48,229 nucleotides of DNA from CAXBCP01 sp963974055 (GTDB lineage Bacteria > Pseudomonadota > Alphaproteobacteria > MPNO01 > UBA830), in the NCBI GenBank assembly GCA_963974055.1, contig CAXBCP010000034.1, positions 1-48,229 on the forward strand. The letters run 5' to 3'. A program made the position numbers and the translations under genes. Below the pieces are notes generated by a model. The model was not told where the DNA came from, did not search any database, and saw nothing but the letters and a program-made list of their open reading frames with translations. This document shows, in pieces, positions 15,935-24,512 of this stretch; within the stretch, counting starts at the first letter, position 1; every line of letters starts with the position of its first letter.

Positions 15935-16966
15935 ATGAGTAATTTTATTCGCAATGCCTGGTATGCGGCGTGCTGGTCCGAAGAACTCGGGCAGGAACCG
16001 CAGGCGAAAACGATCCTCGGCGAGGAACTGGCCGTTTTCCGCACGGAATCCGGCAGCGCCGCCGCCGTGGAGGACTGCTGTCCGCACCGGTTCGCGCCGA
16101 TGTCGCTGGGTGCGGTCGAAGGCGAGACGATCGTGTGCGGCTATCACGGGATGGCGTTCGGCTGCGACGGTATCTGTGTCGCCATTCCCGGACAGAAGAA
16201 TGTGCCGGGCCGTGCGCGTCTGCGCGCTTACCCGGCGGTCGAACGGAATACGCTCGTCTGGATATGGATGGGCGACCCGGATGTGGCGGACGTAGACCTG
16301 CTGCCCGACGTGCACTGGCTCGATACGCCCGGCTGGAAATCCGTGACCGGCACGACGCGCTATGACTGCAACTGGACGCTGCTGGTCGACAACCTGCTGG
16401 ACCTGACGCACACGACATTCGTTCACAAATCGACCATCGGCACCGAAGACGTCGCGAATACGCCCGTCACATCTGCACGGGACGGCGATATCGTAACCAT
16501 TACGCGCGTGATGAACGATGCGACGCCGTCGAATTTTTACCGGCGCGTCGGCGGGTTCGAAGGCAAGATCGACCGATGGCAGAAAATCTGGCTGGAACCG
16601 CCATCCACCGTGATCATCGATGCGGGCGGCGTGCCCGCAGGGACGAACGACAAATCTGCCGGTATTGATACGCGGATCATCAGCATGCTCAAACCCGTCG
16701 ATGAGCGGACGGTGGACCAGGTGTGGGCCTTCGCGCGCGATACCTGTCTGGACGATACGACGCTCGATGCCGATATCGAAAAATCGATCATTCACACGTT
16801 CAGCGAAGACGTCGCATTTCTGGCCGGTCAGCAGCGTAATATGGAAAAGAACCCGGGGCGGCCGATGTTGAACAATGCCGCGGATGCAGGCGTCGTGCAG
16901 GCGCGGCGCGTGATCGATGAAATGCTGGCAGTGGAAGACGTGCTGGCCCAACCCGCCGAACACTAA
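15935..16966 (+). CDS. Rieske oxygenase, vanillate O-demethylase-like
   Basis: A 343-residue oxygenase component. Rieske ligands are C49-P-H51 and C68-G-Y-H71; the iron site is within VDNLLDLTHTTFVH, with D152, D156, H159 and H164. The RNAWYAACWSEELG start and overall length match VanA-type aromatic O-demethylases. It is 52 bases downstream of the CoA ligase. Only about a third of residues look identical to the other Rieske protein at 8013, so they are paralogues with different substrates. No reductase partner is encoded in the window. Confidence 0.88.
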   Translation: MSNFIRNAWYAACWSEELGQEPQAKTILGEELAVFRTESGSAAAVEDCCPHRFAPMSLGAVEGETIVCGYHGMAFGCDGICVAIPGQKNVPGRARLRAYPAVERNTLVWIWMGDPDVADVDLLPDVHWLDTPGWKSVTGTTRYDCNWTLLVDNLLDLTHTTFVHKSTIGTEDVANTPVTSARDGDIVTITRVMNDATPSNFYRRVGGFEGKIDRWQKIWLEPPSTVIIDAGGVPAGTNDKSAGIDTRIISMLKPVDERTVDQVWAFARDTCLDDTTLDADIEKSIIHTFSEDVAFLAGQQRNMEKNPGRPMLNNAADAGVVQARRVIDEMLAVEDVLAQPAEH

Positions 16967-16977
16967 CCCCTGGAACT

Positions 16978-18000
16978 GTGACCCTTGTGAATAAATATTT
17001 TATCCGGCCGCTGGCCGCCGCGTTGTTTTCGTTTATTGCCGTGCCGGCAGCTGCCCAGGTTGCCCCTGACGGCGGTTTTTCGAGCCCGCTAAAATGCACC
17101 CTCGATCAGGATTGCTGGATTTTGAATGTACCTGATGCCGATCGAAGCGGCGCCAGGGCACAGGACCATCGTTGCGGTCTGCGGACTTATAACGGTCACA
17201 AGGGAACCGATTTCGCGATCCGGGATTTCCGCACCCTGGATGGCGGGGCGGATGTGCTGGCGGCCGGTCCGGGACTGGTCACCGCGGCGCGGGACGGTGC
17301 CGCCGAATATTTCAAGCAGACGGCGGAAACCCGGAAGCTGATCGGCCGCAAGGCGTGCGGCAACGGCGTGATAATCGAACACAAGGGCGGCTGGGAAAGC
17401 CAGTATTGTCATCTGCGCAAAGGCACCATCGCGGTGCGTCTCGGCGACCGTGTGAAGCGGGGAGATGTGCTCGGCAAGGTCGGGATGTCCGGGCGGACGG
17501 AATTCCCCCATGTCCATGTCGAATTCCGTGTCGGCGGCAAGACAATCGATCCGTTCACCGGCGAGGCCGTCGGCGCGGGGTGCAACCGGCCGCAGCGACC
17601 GGTATGGGCGAAGGAGTCAGGTATCCGGTATCCCGGTTTCGCGCTGTATGCCGCCGGATTTACCGACCATACGCCCACCGCCGACCGCATCCGGTCATCG
17701 GCGCGAAGTCCGATAAGCCTGGCGCGCCATGCCCCCGGCCTTGTTCTGTGGGCCGCAATGTTCGGCATCCAGAGCGGCGATGTGCTCAAACTCCGGATTC
17801 TCGATCCGACCGGCGCCGCCGTTGCCGTGCGTGAAGTACGGTTCGACCGGTCGCAGGCATGGCGGATGGAAGCATCGGGGCGCAGGATGCCGGCGTCCGG
17901 CTGGGCACCGGGCAACTGGAAAGGCGAGGCGCAGTTGCAGCGCTTCGTCAATGGACGTACCGTCAATCGCAGCATTATCGTTCCTCTAATCATCAAATAG
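16978..18000 (+). CDS. Secreted M23-family metallopeptidase
   Basis: A 340-residue exported protein. The signal peptide is positive then hydrophobic, with cleavage near PAAAQ (about residue 27). The LytM/M23 zinc site is complete: H74-x3-D78 in HKGTD, H145 in YCHL, and H178-x-H180 in HVHVEF. M23 peptidases cleave peptide cross-links in murein. Cysteines at 40, 46, 66, 127, 144 and 202 may form disulfides. The C-terminal 130 residues are beta-rich and may be a binding domain. The start is GTG at 16978; a second GTG at 16987 is equally possible. Confidence 0.82.
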   Translation: MTLVNKYFIRPLAAALFSFIAVPAAAQVAPDGGFSSPLKCTLDQDCWILNVPDADRSGARAQDHRCGLRTYNGHKGTDFAIRDFRTLDGGADVLAAGPGLVTAARDGAAEYFKQTAETRKLIGRKACGNGVIIEHKGGWESQYCHLRKGTIAVRLGDRVKRGDVLGKVGMSGRTEFPHVHVEFRVGGKTIDPFTGEAVGAGCNRPQRPVWAKESGIRYPGFALYAAGFTDHTPTADRIRSSARSPISLARHAPGLVLWAAMFGIQSGDVLKLRILDPTGAAVAVREVRFDRSQAWRMEASGRRMPASGWAPGNWKGEAQLQRFVNGRTVNRSIIVPLIIK

Positions 18001-18013
18001 TCAGGTCGCGCCG

Positions 18014-20125
18014 ATGTCAGGCTTCGAGATTCACATCGGTTGCGATATCGGCGGCACGTTTACCGACATCGTGGCGCAGATGGGGGATGGCGCGCTCCAT
18101 GTCCGCAAGGTCGCCTCGACGCCGAACGATCCGGGTGAGGCCGTAGTCGCCGGCCTGGCTGATCTGCTGGCCGACGTCGGCGCATCGCTGTCGGATGTAC
18201 GCGAAGTCGTGCATGGCACCACCGTGGGTTCGAACACGATTCTTCAGAAGGCAGGCGCGAAGACCGGACTGATCACCACGGCGGGCTTTCGCGATATCCT
18301 GGAGATCGGCCGCATCCGGACACCGACCATGTTCGATCTGACCTGGGAAAAACCGGAACCGCTTGTCCCGCGACGCCACCGGTTGGAAGTCGGCGAACGC
18401 ATGGGCGCCGACGGTAACGTCGTCCGGCCGCTGGTCGACGACGAAGTTCTCGCTGCGGGAAAACGTCTTGTCGACGAAGGCATCGAAGCAGTCGCTATCT
18501 GCTATATCAATTCCTGTTTTAACGCCGAGCACGAGCGCCGCTCCGCGTCCCTGCTGGCCGATCATTTCCCCGATCTGTTGGTGACGGCCTCCTGCGACGT
18601 GTTGCCCGAGATGAAGGAATACGAGCGCACCTCCACGACGGTGGTGAACGCGTATCTTCTGGTGGAGATGCGCCGCTACCTCGCCAATCTGACCCGCAAC
18701 CTCGGCGCCGCCGGCATGACGGCGCCGTTGCTGGTCGTCGCGTCGTCGGGCGGGATGATGCGGGTCGAAACCGCCAGCGAAATCCCGGTCTTTGCCGTCG
18801 GATCGGGTCCGGCGGGCGGGGTAATGGGCGCGGCGCGGCTCGGCCAGGCGAACGGCAACCCCGATGCGATTGCCTTCGACATGGGGGGCACCACGGCCAA
18901 GGCGTCGATCATCGAGGGCGGCGCGCCGATGCTGACCTCGGAATACGAATTCCGCGACGGTATTTCCACGCCGAGCCGGTTCATCAAGGGCGGCGGTTAC
19001 ATGCTGAAAGTCCCTGCGATCGACATTGCCGAAGTCGGCGCGGGCGGCGGGTCCATCGCCTGGATCGACGACGGCGGCTTGCTTCAGGTCGGTCCGTTGT
19101 CGGCGGGTGCCGATCCCGGCCCTGCCTGTTACGGCCGCGGCAACGACCGGCCGACGGTGACGGATGCGAATGTCGTTCTCGGATATCTCAATCCCGCCGG
19201 GCTTGCCGGCGGCAGCCTGGAAATCGACCCCCAGCTGTCGGAACGCGCGATCATGACCCATATCGGCGAACCGCTCGGGCTCAATCTCGTTCAGGCGGCG
19301 TCCGGGGTCAGGAAGATCGCCAATGTCGCGATGGCGCGGGCGATCCGGTCGGTAACGGTCGAACGCGGCCGCGATGCCCGCGACATGGTGCTGATGGCGT
19401 TCGGCGGCGGCGGGCCGGTTCATGCTGTCGAAGTGGCGGGGTTGCTCGGAATCCGAGAAGTGATCGTGCCGGCGATGTCGGGCGTGTTCTGTTCGGTGGG
19501 GATGCTGGCCTCCGACGTCGAGCATAATTTCGTGCGCAACATCCTGCGGCCCCTCGCGCAGCTCGACGCCCAGACATTCGCAGCGGCGGTTGAGGGGCTG
19601 GCGGCGGACGGCAGGGCGCGGCTCGGCGCCGACGGTTTTCCCGCCGAGCGCATAAACCTCGCCTTCGGCGCGGATATCCGTTATCTCGGCCAGTCGTCGG
19701 AACTGACGGTCCCGTTCGATCCCGATGGGCTGCGCGGCGGCGACTTTACCGTGCTGCACGATGCCTTCCAGCACAGCTACAACGAGACGTTCGGCTACAT
19801 CAATGACGAGCCGGTGGAGATCGTGAATATCCGTCTGGCCGCGCGCGGGATCCGTGAGAACCGCCTGACCTTCGAAGGCGTGGATGCCCATGTGGTGGCG
19901 CTCGATATCCCGGACGGCGAACGCAGCGCGTGGTTTCCATCGACGGGCGGTTACGCCACGGTCCCGACCCGGGCGCGGACGGCGGTCAGCGCCGGGCCGG
20001 TTGCCGGCCCTGCAATCCTCGAAGCCTATGACACCACGATCGTTCTGCCGCCGGGTGCGACCGCCCGCAGCGACGGTTGCGGCAGCCTGGTGATCGATGT
20101 GCCTGACAGCGTGATGGAGCAATAG
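18014..20125 (+). CDS. hyuA: Hydantoinase A / oxoprolinase alpha-type subunit, second copy
   Basis: A 703-residue HyuA paralogue. DIGGTFTDIV starts near residue 11, HGTTVGSNTI is the family segment near 58, AFDMGGTTAKASII is the second ATPase motif near 290, then PACYGRGNDRPTVTDAN and AFGGGGPVHA. It differs widely from the copy at 3864-5933. It begins 13 bases after the peptidase stop with only a weak ribosome site, and its partner starts two bases after its own stop, so HyuA-HyuB are likely co-translated. Substrate is probably a cyclic amide or ureide. Confidence 0.88.
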   Translation: MSGFEIHIGCDIGGTFTDIVAQMGDGALHVRKVASTPNDPGEAVVAGLADLLADVGASLSDVREVVHGTTVGSNTILQKAGAKTGLITTAGFRDILEIGRIRTPTMFDLTWEKPEPLVPRRHRLEVGERMGADGNVVRPLVDDEVLAAGKRLVDEGIEAVAICYINSCFNAEHERRSASLLADHFPDLLVTASCDVLPEMKEYERTSTTVVNAYLLVEMRRYLANLTRNLGAAGMTAPLLVVASSGGMMRVETASEIPVFAVGSGPAGGVMGAARLGQANGNPDAIAFDMGGTTAKASIIEGGAPMLTSEYEFRDGISTPSRFIKGGGYMLKVPAIDIAEVGAGGGSIAWIDDGGLLQVGPLSAGADPGPACYGRGNDRPTVTDANVVLGYLNPAGLAGGSLEIDPQLSERAIMTHIGEPLGLNLVQAASGVRKIANVAMARAIRSVTVERGRDARDMVLMAFGGGGPVHAVEVAGLLGIREVIVPAMSGVFCSVGMLASDVEHNFVRNILRPLAQLDAQTFAAAVEGLAADGRARLGADGFPAERINLAFGADIRYLGQSSELTVPFDPDGLRGGDFTVLHDAFQHSYNETFGYINDEPVEIVNIRLAARGIRENRLTFEGVDAHVVALDIPDGERSAWFPSTGGYATVPTRARTAVSAGPVAGPAILEAYDTTIVLPPGATARSDGCGSLVIDVPDSVMEQ

Positions 20126-20127
20126 AT

Positions 20128-21861
20128 ATGGATGCCAGCGGAACGCGCGATATCGATCCGATCACCTTCGCCGTCATCAAGAACGGCCTCGATGCGATCG
20201 TGGACGAAATGGCCTACGACGTCATCCGCACCGCGCGGTCGGAAATCGTGAAGGACGTGATGGATTATTCGGCCGCCATCTGCGACACGCAGGGCAATAT
20301 GATCGCCCAGGCGAAAACCGTGGCGCTGCATCTCGGCGCCGTGCCCGAGGCGATGGGCGTGGTGCTGGATCTTTACGGCGACAGCCTCGTCCCGGGCGAT
20401 GCGGTGATCCTCAACGATCCCTATCAGGGCGGTATGCACCTGCCCGATATTTTCATGTTCATGCCGATCTTCCACGGCGATACGCTGCTCGGCTTCTCGG
20501 TTGTGATCTGTCATCACACCGATGTCGGCGGACGGGTCGCGGGATCGAATGCGAGCGATTCAACCGAGATTTTTCAGGAAGGAATCCGGATTCCGGCGCT
20601 CAAGCTTTTCGCGGCCGGGGTTCAGAACGACACGCTCATCATGCTGATCGAAAAGAACGTGCGTCTGCCCGACCGGGTGATCGGCGATCTGAAGGCCCAG
20701 TTCGCCGCCTGCCGCACGGGCGCGCGCGAACTCGGCAAGCTCGCCGACCGCTATGGCGCGGAAACCGCTGCGATGTATTTCGACGAACTGCTCGACTATG
20801 CGGAGCGGATGACCCGGGCGGAAATTGCCACCTGGCCGGACGGGACCTACAGCTTTACCGATTATATCGACGATGACGGGTTTACCGACACGCCGCTGCC
20901 CATCGCGGTCGCGATTACGGTACATGGCGACAGCGTGACCGTGGATTACGAAGGATCGGCGCCGCAGGTGCCGGCGGCGCTGAATTCGACCAAGTCGTAT
21001 ACGAATTCCTGCACCTATCTGTCCGTCCGCTGCTGCCTGAAAGGCGATATCCCGAACAATGCGGGCGTGTTCCGTGCCATCGCCGTCAACGCGCCGGATG
21101 CGTCCATCGTAAACCCGAAGATTCCGGCGGCCGTCGCGGCGCGGGCGCTCACGGGCTACCGCATCGTCGATGCCATGTTCGGGGCGCTGGCGCAGATCGT
21201 GCCGGACCGGGTGCCGGCGGCCGGGGAGGGCGGCAATACCGTGGTCTGCCTCGGCGGATACCGCGAGGACGGTGCGCCGTTTATTATTGTCGACATGATC
21301 TGCGGCGCCTGGGGCGGGCGGCCCGACAAGGACGGGATCGAGGCGATTACCAACCCGTCGCAGAATCTGTCGAACACCCCGGTAGAGACGATGGAGGCAC
21401 AGCATCCCGTCCGCGTCGAGGAATACGCGCTGGTGCCCGACAGCTGCGGCGCCGGAAAATGGCGGGGCGGTCTCGGCGTAGTCCGGTCCTACCGGCTGCT
21501 CGCGCCCGAGGCCGGCCTGCAGCTGCGCGCCGACCGCATGAAGATCCTGCCCTACGGGCTTGCCGGCGGCGAACCCGCGACGGGCGCCATCAACGAAATC
21601 ACGACTGCGGACGGCGAGCACATCGACCTGCCGAGCAAGATCAACCGCCGGATGGCCCGGGGCGACCTGGTGCGCCATGTCCAGCCCGGCGGCGGTGGCT
21701 TCGGCGATCCGCTGACCCGCGATCCCGAACGGGTCGCCCGCGATGTCTGGAATGCCAAGATCACGGCGGACTATGCGCGTGAACACCACCGTGTGGCGGT
21801 CGATGGCGCGACCGGTATTCTCGATGAAGCGGCGACGGCAGCTCTACGCGCCGGCGGTTAG
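20128..21861 (+). CDS. hyuB: Hydantoinase B / oxoprolinase beta-type subunit, second copy
   Basis: A 577-residue HyuB protein. The opening DPITFAVIKNGLDAIVDEMAYDVIRTARS, the CDTQGNMIAQAK strand, LNDPYQGGMHLPD, HHTDVGG and the C-terminal PGGGGFGDP are all family signatures. It is longer than the first HyuB (518 residues), with an extended C-terminus that holds a further VARDVWNAKI segment typical of N-methylhydantoinase B. Its last 18 bases overlap the 3' end of the convergent epimerase gene. Confidence 0.88.
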   Translation: MDASGTRDIDPITFAVIKNGLDAIVDEMAYDVIRTARSEIVKDVMDYSAAICDTQGNMIAQAKTVALHLGAVPEAMGVVLDLYGDSLVPGDAVILNDPYQGGMHLPDIFMFMPIFHGDTLLGFSVVICHHTDVGGRVAGSNASDSTEIFQEGIRIPALKLFAAGVQNDTLIMLIEKNVRLPDRVIGDLKAQFAACRTGARELGKLADRYGAETAAMYFDELLDYAERMTRAEIATWPDGTYSFTDYIDDDGFTDTPLPIAVAITVHGDSVTVDYEGSAPQVPAALNSTKSYTNSCTYLSVRCCLKGDIPNNAGVFRAIAVNAPDASIVNPKIPAAVAARALTGYRIVDAMFGALAQIVPDRVPAAGEGGNTVVCLGGYREDGAPFIIVDMICGAWGGRPDKDGIEAITNPSQNLSNTPVETMEAQHPVRVEEYALVPDSCGAGKWRGGLGVVRSYRLLAPEAGLQLRADRMKILPYGLAGGEPATGAINEITTADGEHIDLPSKINRRMARGDLVRHVQPGGGGFGDPLTRDPERVARDVWNAKITADYAREHHRVAVDGATGILDEAATAALRAGG

Positions 21862-22950
21862 CGCATTTCCATCCGCCGGATTCGCTGGGGCCAATAGCGT
21901 TGCGGGTAGGGCGCGGTCGACCAGTCCGCTGCGGGTAAAGGACGAAACGGCGTCGAGCAGCGCCTCGCGCACCGGGCGTGGTGTCAGTTTCAATTCGGTC
22001 CGTGCCTTAGTGCAGTCGAAGATCATATCGGCCCCGGCGATGCGCACGCCGGTGAGCGAGGCTTTCGGCGGCGTTTTCGTCACGTGGTCCGACATGAACT
22101 CCGAAATCGCCGCCACACCCAGCGCGAGCGCGAAGGGGATTCGCGTGCGCGGCATGGGCAGGCCGGTCAGTTCGCGAAGGATTAGAAGAACCTGCGCCAG
22201 CATAATGTTTTCGCCGCCGAGGATGTAGCGGTGCCCTATCTGGCCGTACTCGGCGGCACGCATATGGCCGAGTGCGGCATCGCGGACATCGATCATATTC
22301 ATCCCGAAATCGAGATAGGCCGGGTTCTTGCCGTTGATGAAGTCGAGCAGCATGCGCGACGGCGGTGTAAGCCGCCGGTCGCCGGGACCGATGGGCAGGG
22401 TGGGGTTCACGATGACCACCGGGATGCCGCGTTTGGCGGCCGCAATCGCTGCCTGTTCCGCCAGGAATTTGGACCGGCAATAGGGGCCGGGCATATCTGC
22501 AAGGCGCCGCGCGAGGCCTTCGTCGACCGTCTCCCACTGTGCGCCGCGCTTGCCCTTAAGAATGGATTCCGTCGATGTGTGAACGATGCGGTTCACGCCT
22601 GCCAACGCGGATTCCTCGAGAACGACGCAGGTCCCCTGATAGTTGACGCGCATGAAACTCGATTTGTCCCGTGCCCACAGGTTCGGGTCTGCGGCGAGAT
22701 GAAAGACCCGCGCGGCGTCGCCGACGACATCGCGAACCAGCGACCGGTTGAGAATCGAGCCTTCGACGAACTCGGCACGTTCGTCCAGCGTGTCGGATTT
22801 TGCGAGGTCCAGCACCCGGACGCTAAATCCGTCATCGGCGAGTTGCCGGACCAGATGATGGCCGATGAAACCGGATCCCCCTGTAACGACCGCCTGCATG
22901 CCCTTGTGGGCTGTGCTGATCGGCACCGCCGACGGGAATAGTTCGGTCAT
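21844..22950 (-). CDS. HpnA-like NAD-dependent epimerase/dehydratase
   Basis: A 368-residue extended SDR. Cofactor loop TGGSGFIG at 23-30, HLAAD at 84-88, the HTST serine strand near 124-127 and Y157-x3-K161 in PYCRSK. The block VVIVNPTLPIGPGDRRLTPPSRMLLDF and HRYILGGENIML closely recall the hopanoid-associated epimerase HpnA and 3-beta-hydroxysteroid dehydrogenase-like proteins. No hopanoid genes are nearby. The start at 22950 overlaps the GH3 stop (ATGA), so it is the third gene of the desaturase-GH3-epimerase operon. It may act on an acyl-chain or sugar hydroxyl; the substrate is unknown. Confidence 0.82.
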   Translation of the reverse strand: MTELFPSAVPISTAHKGMQAVVTGGSGFIGHHLVRQLADDGFSVRVLDLAKSDTLDERAEFVEGSILNRSLVRDVVGDAARVFHLAADPNLWARDKSSFMRVNYQGTCVVLEESALAGVNRIVHTSTESILKGKRGAQWETVDEGLARRLADMPGPYCRSKFLAEQAAIAAAKRGIPVVIVNPTLPIGPGDRRLTPPSRMLLDFINGKNPAYLDFGMNMIDVRDAALGHMRAAEYGQIGHRYILGGENIMLAQVLLILRELTGLPMPRTRIPFALALGVAAISEFMSDHVTKTPPKASLTGVRIAGADMIFDCTKARTELKLTPRPVREALLDAVSSFTRSGLVDRALPATLLAPANPADGNALTAGA

Positions 22951-24512
22951 GCGTATGCCTCCTCGGATTGGGGGGTAAGGTCGATGCCCAACTCGGTGCT
23001 GAAACCGGCAAACCGGTCTACTTTTGGGGTAACTCGTGGAATCTTGTGCTGGCCGCCCATCTTGCCGTGGCTGCGCATCCAGGATTCGAACGTTCCAGGA
23101 GGGAGCCATCTTACTTCCGGTGGTGCAAGCCCCGCATTTCCGGCGCGTTGGCATGCATAATCCTCATTCGTTCCGATCAGCACCCGGTCGATGGCGGTGG
23201 CAAGGTCCTGCGCGGGTTGAATGTTGTGGGAGTCACGGAGCGCGCCGGCCGCTTCGATCAGGTAGACATGATAGCCGGTCGCGCCCGCGCCGGATGGAAG
23301 CACCGGGCCGACGCTGTATTCGCCAATTGATATCCCCGTTATCGCGGCGGCGACCCCAACTGCCTCTTCGATCTCGGCACCGATGAGATGTTCTCCGAAG
23401 GGCGACAGCATCTGCGAGACGCGCCCCATAATATGCAGGCGGGGCGGCGCGGTATCGACGAAACGGACGACATCGCCCAGCAGGTAAGACCAGAGCCCGG
23501 CACAGTTCGACAGCACCAGCGCATAATCGACGTTCCGTTCTATCGTCTTTACCCAGTGCCGGGTCGGGTTGTCGCTGCCGAGTTCCGACAGCGGAACGAA
23601 TTCGAGAAACAGGTTGCTGTCCAGCATCAGGCGCATGCCTTCGCCCGCCCCCCGGTCGGCACAGGCGATGAATCCCTCGCTTGCCGCATAGAGTTCGCGG
23701 CATTCCACCGGCGCACCTGCCAGGTGGCGCTCCAGCCTGTCGCGATAGAGTTCCATCGGAACGCCGCTATGGATCATGAGCTGAAGGTCGGGAAGGGTGG
23801 GGCCGTCGAAGCCGCCGCGGGCTTCCTTCAGGTCGCGAATACGGTCCAGCATGATCAGCACCCAGTTGCACATGCCCGACACCATGGTGATCCGCTGGTC
23901 GAGGGCCAGTCGTGACAGGGTGTCGAGCTTCTCGTCCCAACTGGAGATCAGGGCGTGTTCGGGCGACGGAAATATCCGACGTTTGATCCAGAATGGCGTG
24001 TTCCGGGTATTCATGCCGCTGACATCGCCCCCCAGCACGCCGGGGGCGAGTTCCTGAAGCGCGGTCGAGCCCGCGATGATGAACGTTTTGCCGGAAAGCG
24101 GTTTGCTCTGTGGGTTGTGGGCAAGGTGATATGTCATCAGATCGAATCCGGCCTTTTCATTCGACCGGATGATTTCCTGCGTGACCGGTATGTGTTTGGT
24201 TACACCGGTCGTGGTACCCGATGTCTTGGCGAAATAGGGAATGCGCCCGGGCCACGAAATATCGTCAAGGACGGGAAACGAGGCTTCCCAGTAGTCTTTC
24301 CACAGATCCTCGAACGGACGTATTGGGACCCGATTCTGGAATTCGGTGACGCAGGATATGCCTGCGAAATCGTGATCGCGGCCGAACTTGGTGTTCTCCG
24401 CGCGCCTGACGAGGTCAAGCAGACAGGCCTCCTGCGCGTGAGCTGGATCCGTATGCGCCAGCCGAGCTGAGCGGCGTTTAGCGAGTACCTTGAGGGCGGC
24501 TGTCAGGTCCAT
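22947..24512 (-). CDS. GH3-family acyl-acid amido synthetase
   Basis: A 521-residue protein of the GH3 auxin-responsive promoter family. ATP/AMP-binding motifs in order: KTSGTTTGVTK at 96-106, YAASEGF at 275-281 and YLLGDVVRF at 343-351, then IMGRVSQMLSPFGEHL. GH3 enzymes adenylate a carboxylic acid and join it to an amino acid; in plants they conjugate jasmonate or auxin. Bacterial members are largely uncharacterised. The start at 24512 gives the family length; it overlaps the end of the desaturase gene by ten bases, and its stop overlaps the epimerase start. The context suggests a desaturated fatty acid as acyl donor, which is inference. Confidence 0.85.
   Translation of the reverse strand: MDLTAALKVLAKRRSARLAHTDPAHAQEACLLDLVRRAENTKFGRDHDFAGISCVTEFQNRVPIRPFEDLWKDYWEASFPVLDDISWPGRIPYFAKTSGTTTGVTKHIPVTQEIIRSNEKAGFDLMTYHLAHNPQSKPLSGKTFIIAGSTALQELAPGVLGGDVSGMNTRNTPFWIKRRIFPSPEHALISSWDEKLDTLSRLALDQRITMVSGMCNWVLIMLDRIRDLKEARGGFDGPTLPDLQLMIHSGVPMELYRDRLERHLAGAPVECRELYAASEGFIACADRGAGEGMRLMLDSNLFLEFVPLSELGSDNPTRHWVKTIERNVDYALVLSNCAGLWSYLLGDVVRFVDTAPPRLHIMGRVSQMLSPFGEHLIGAEIEEAVGVAAAITGISIGEYSVGPVLPSGAGATGYHVYLIEAAGALRDSHNIQPAQDLATAIDRVLIGTNEDYACQRAGNAGLAPPEVRWLPPGTFESWMRSHGKMGGQHKIPRVTPKVDRFAGFSTELGIDLTPQSEEAYA

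Noticed and set aside
18017..20122. 700-codon minus-strand open frame across the second hyuA
   Set aside because: His/Arg/Asp-rich composition with no family motif; it is the mirror of a strongly supported HyuA gene.
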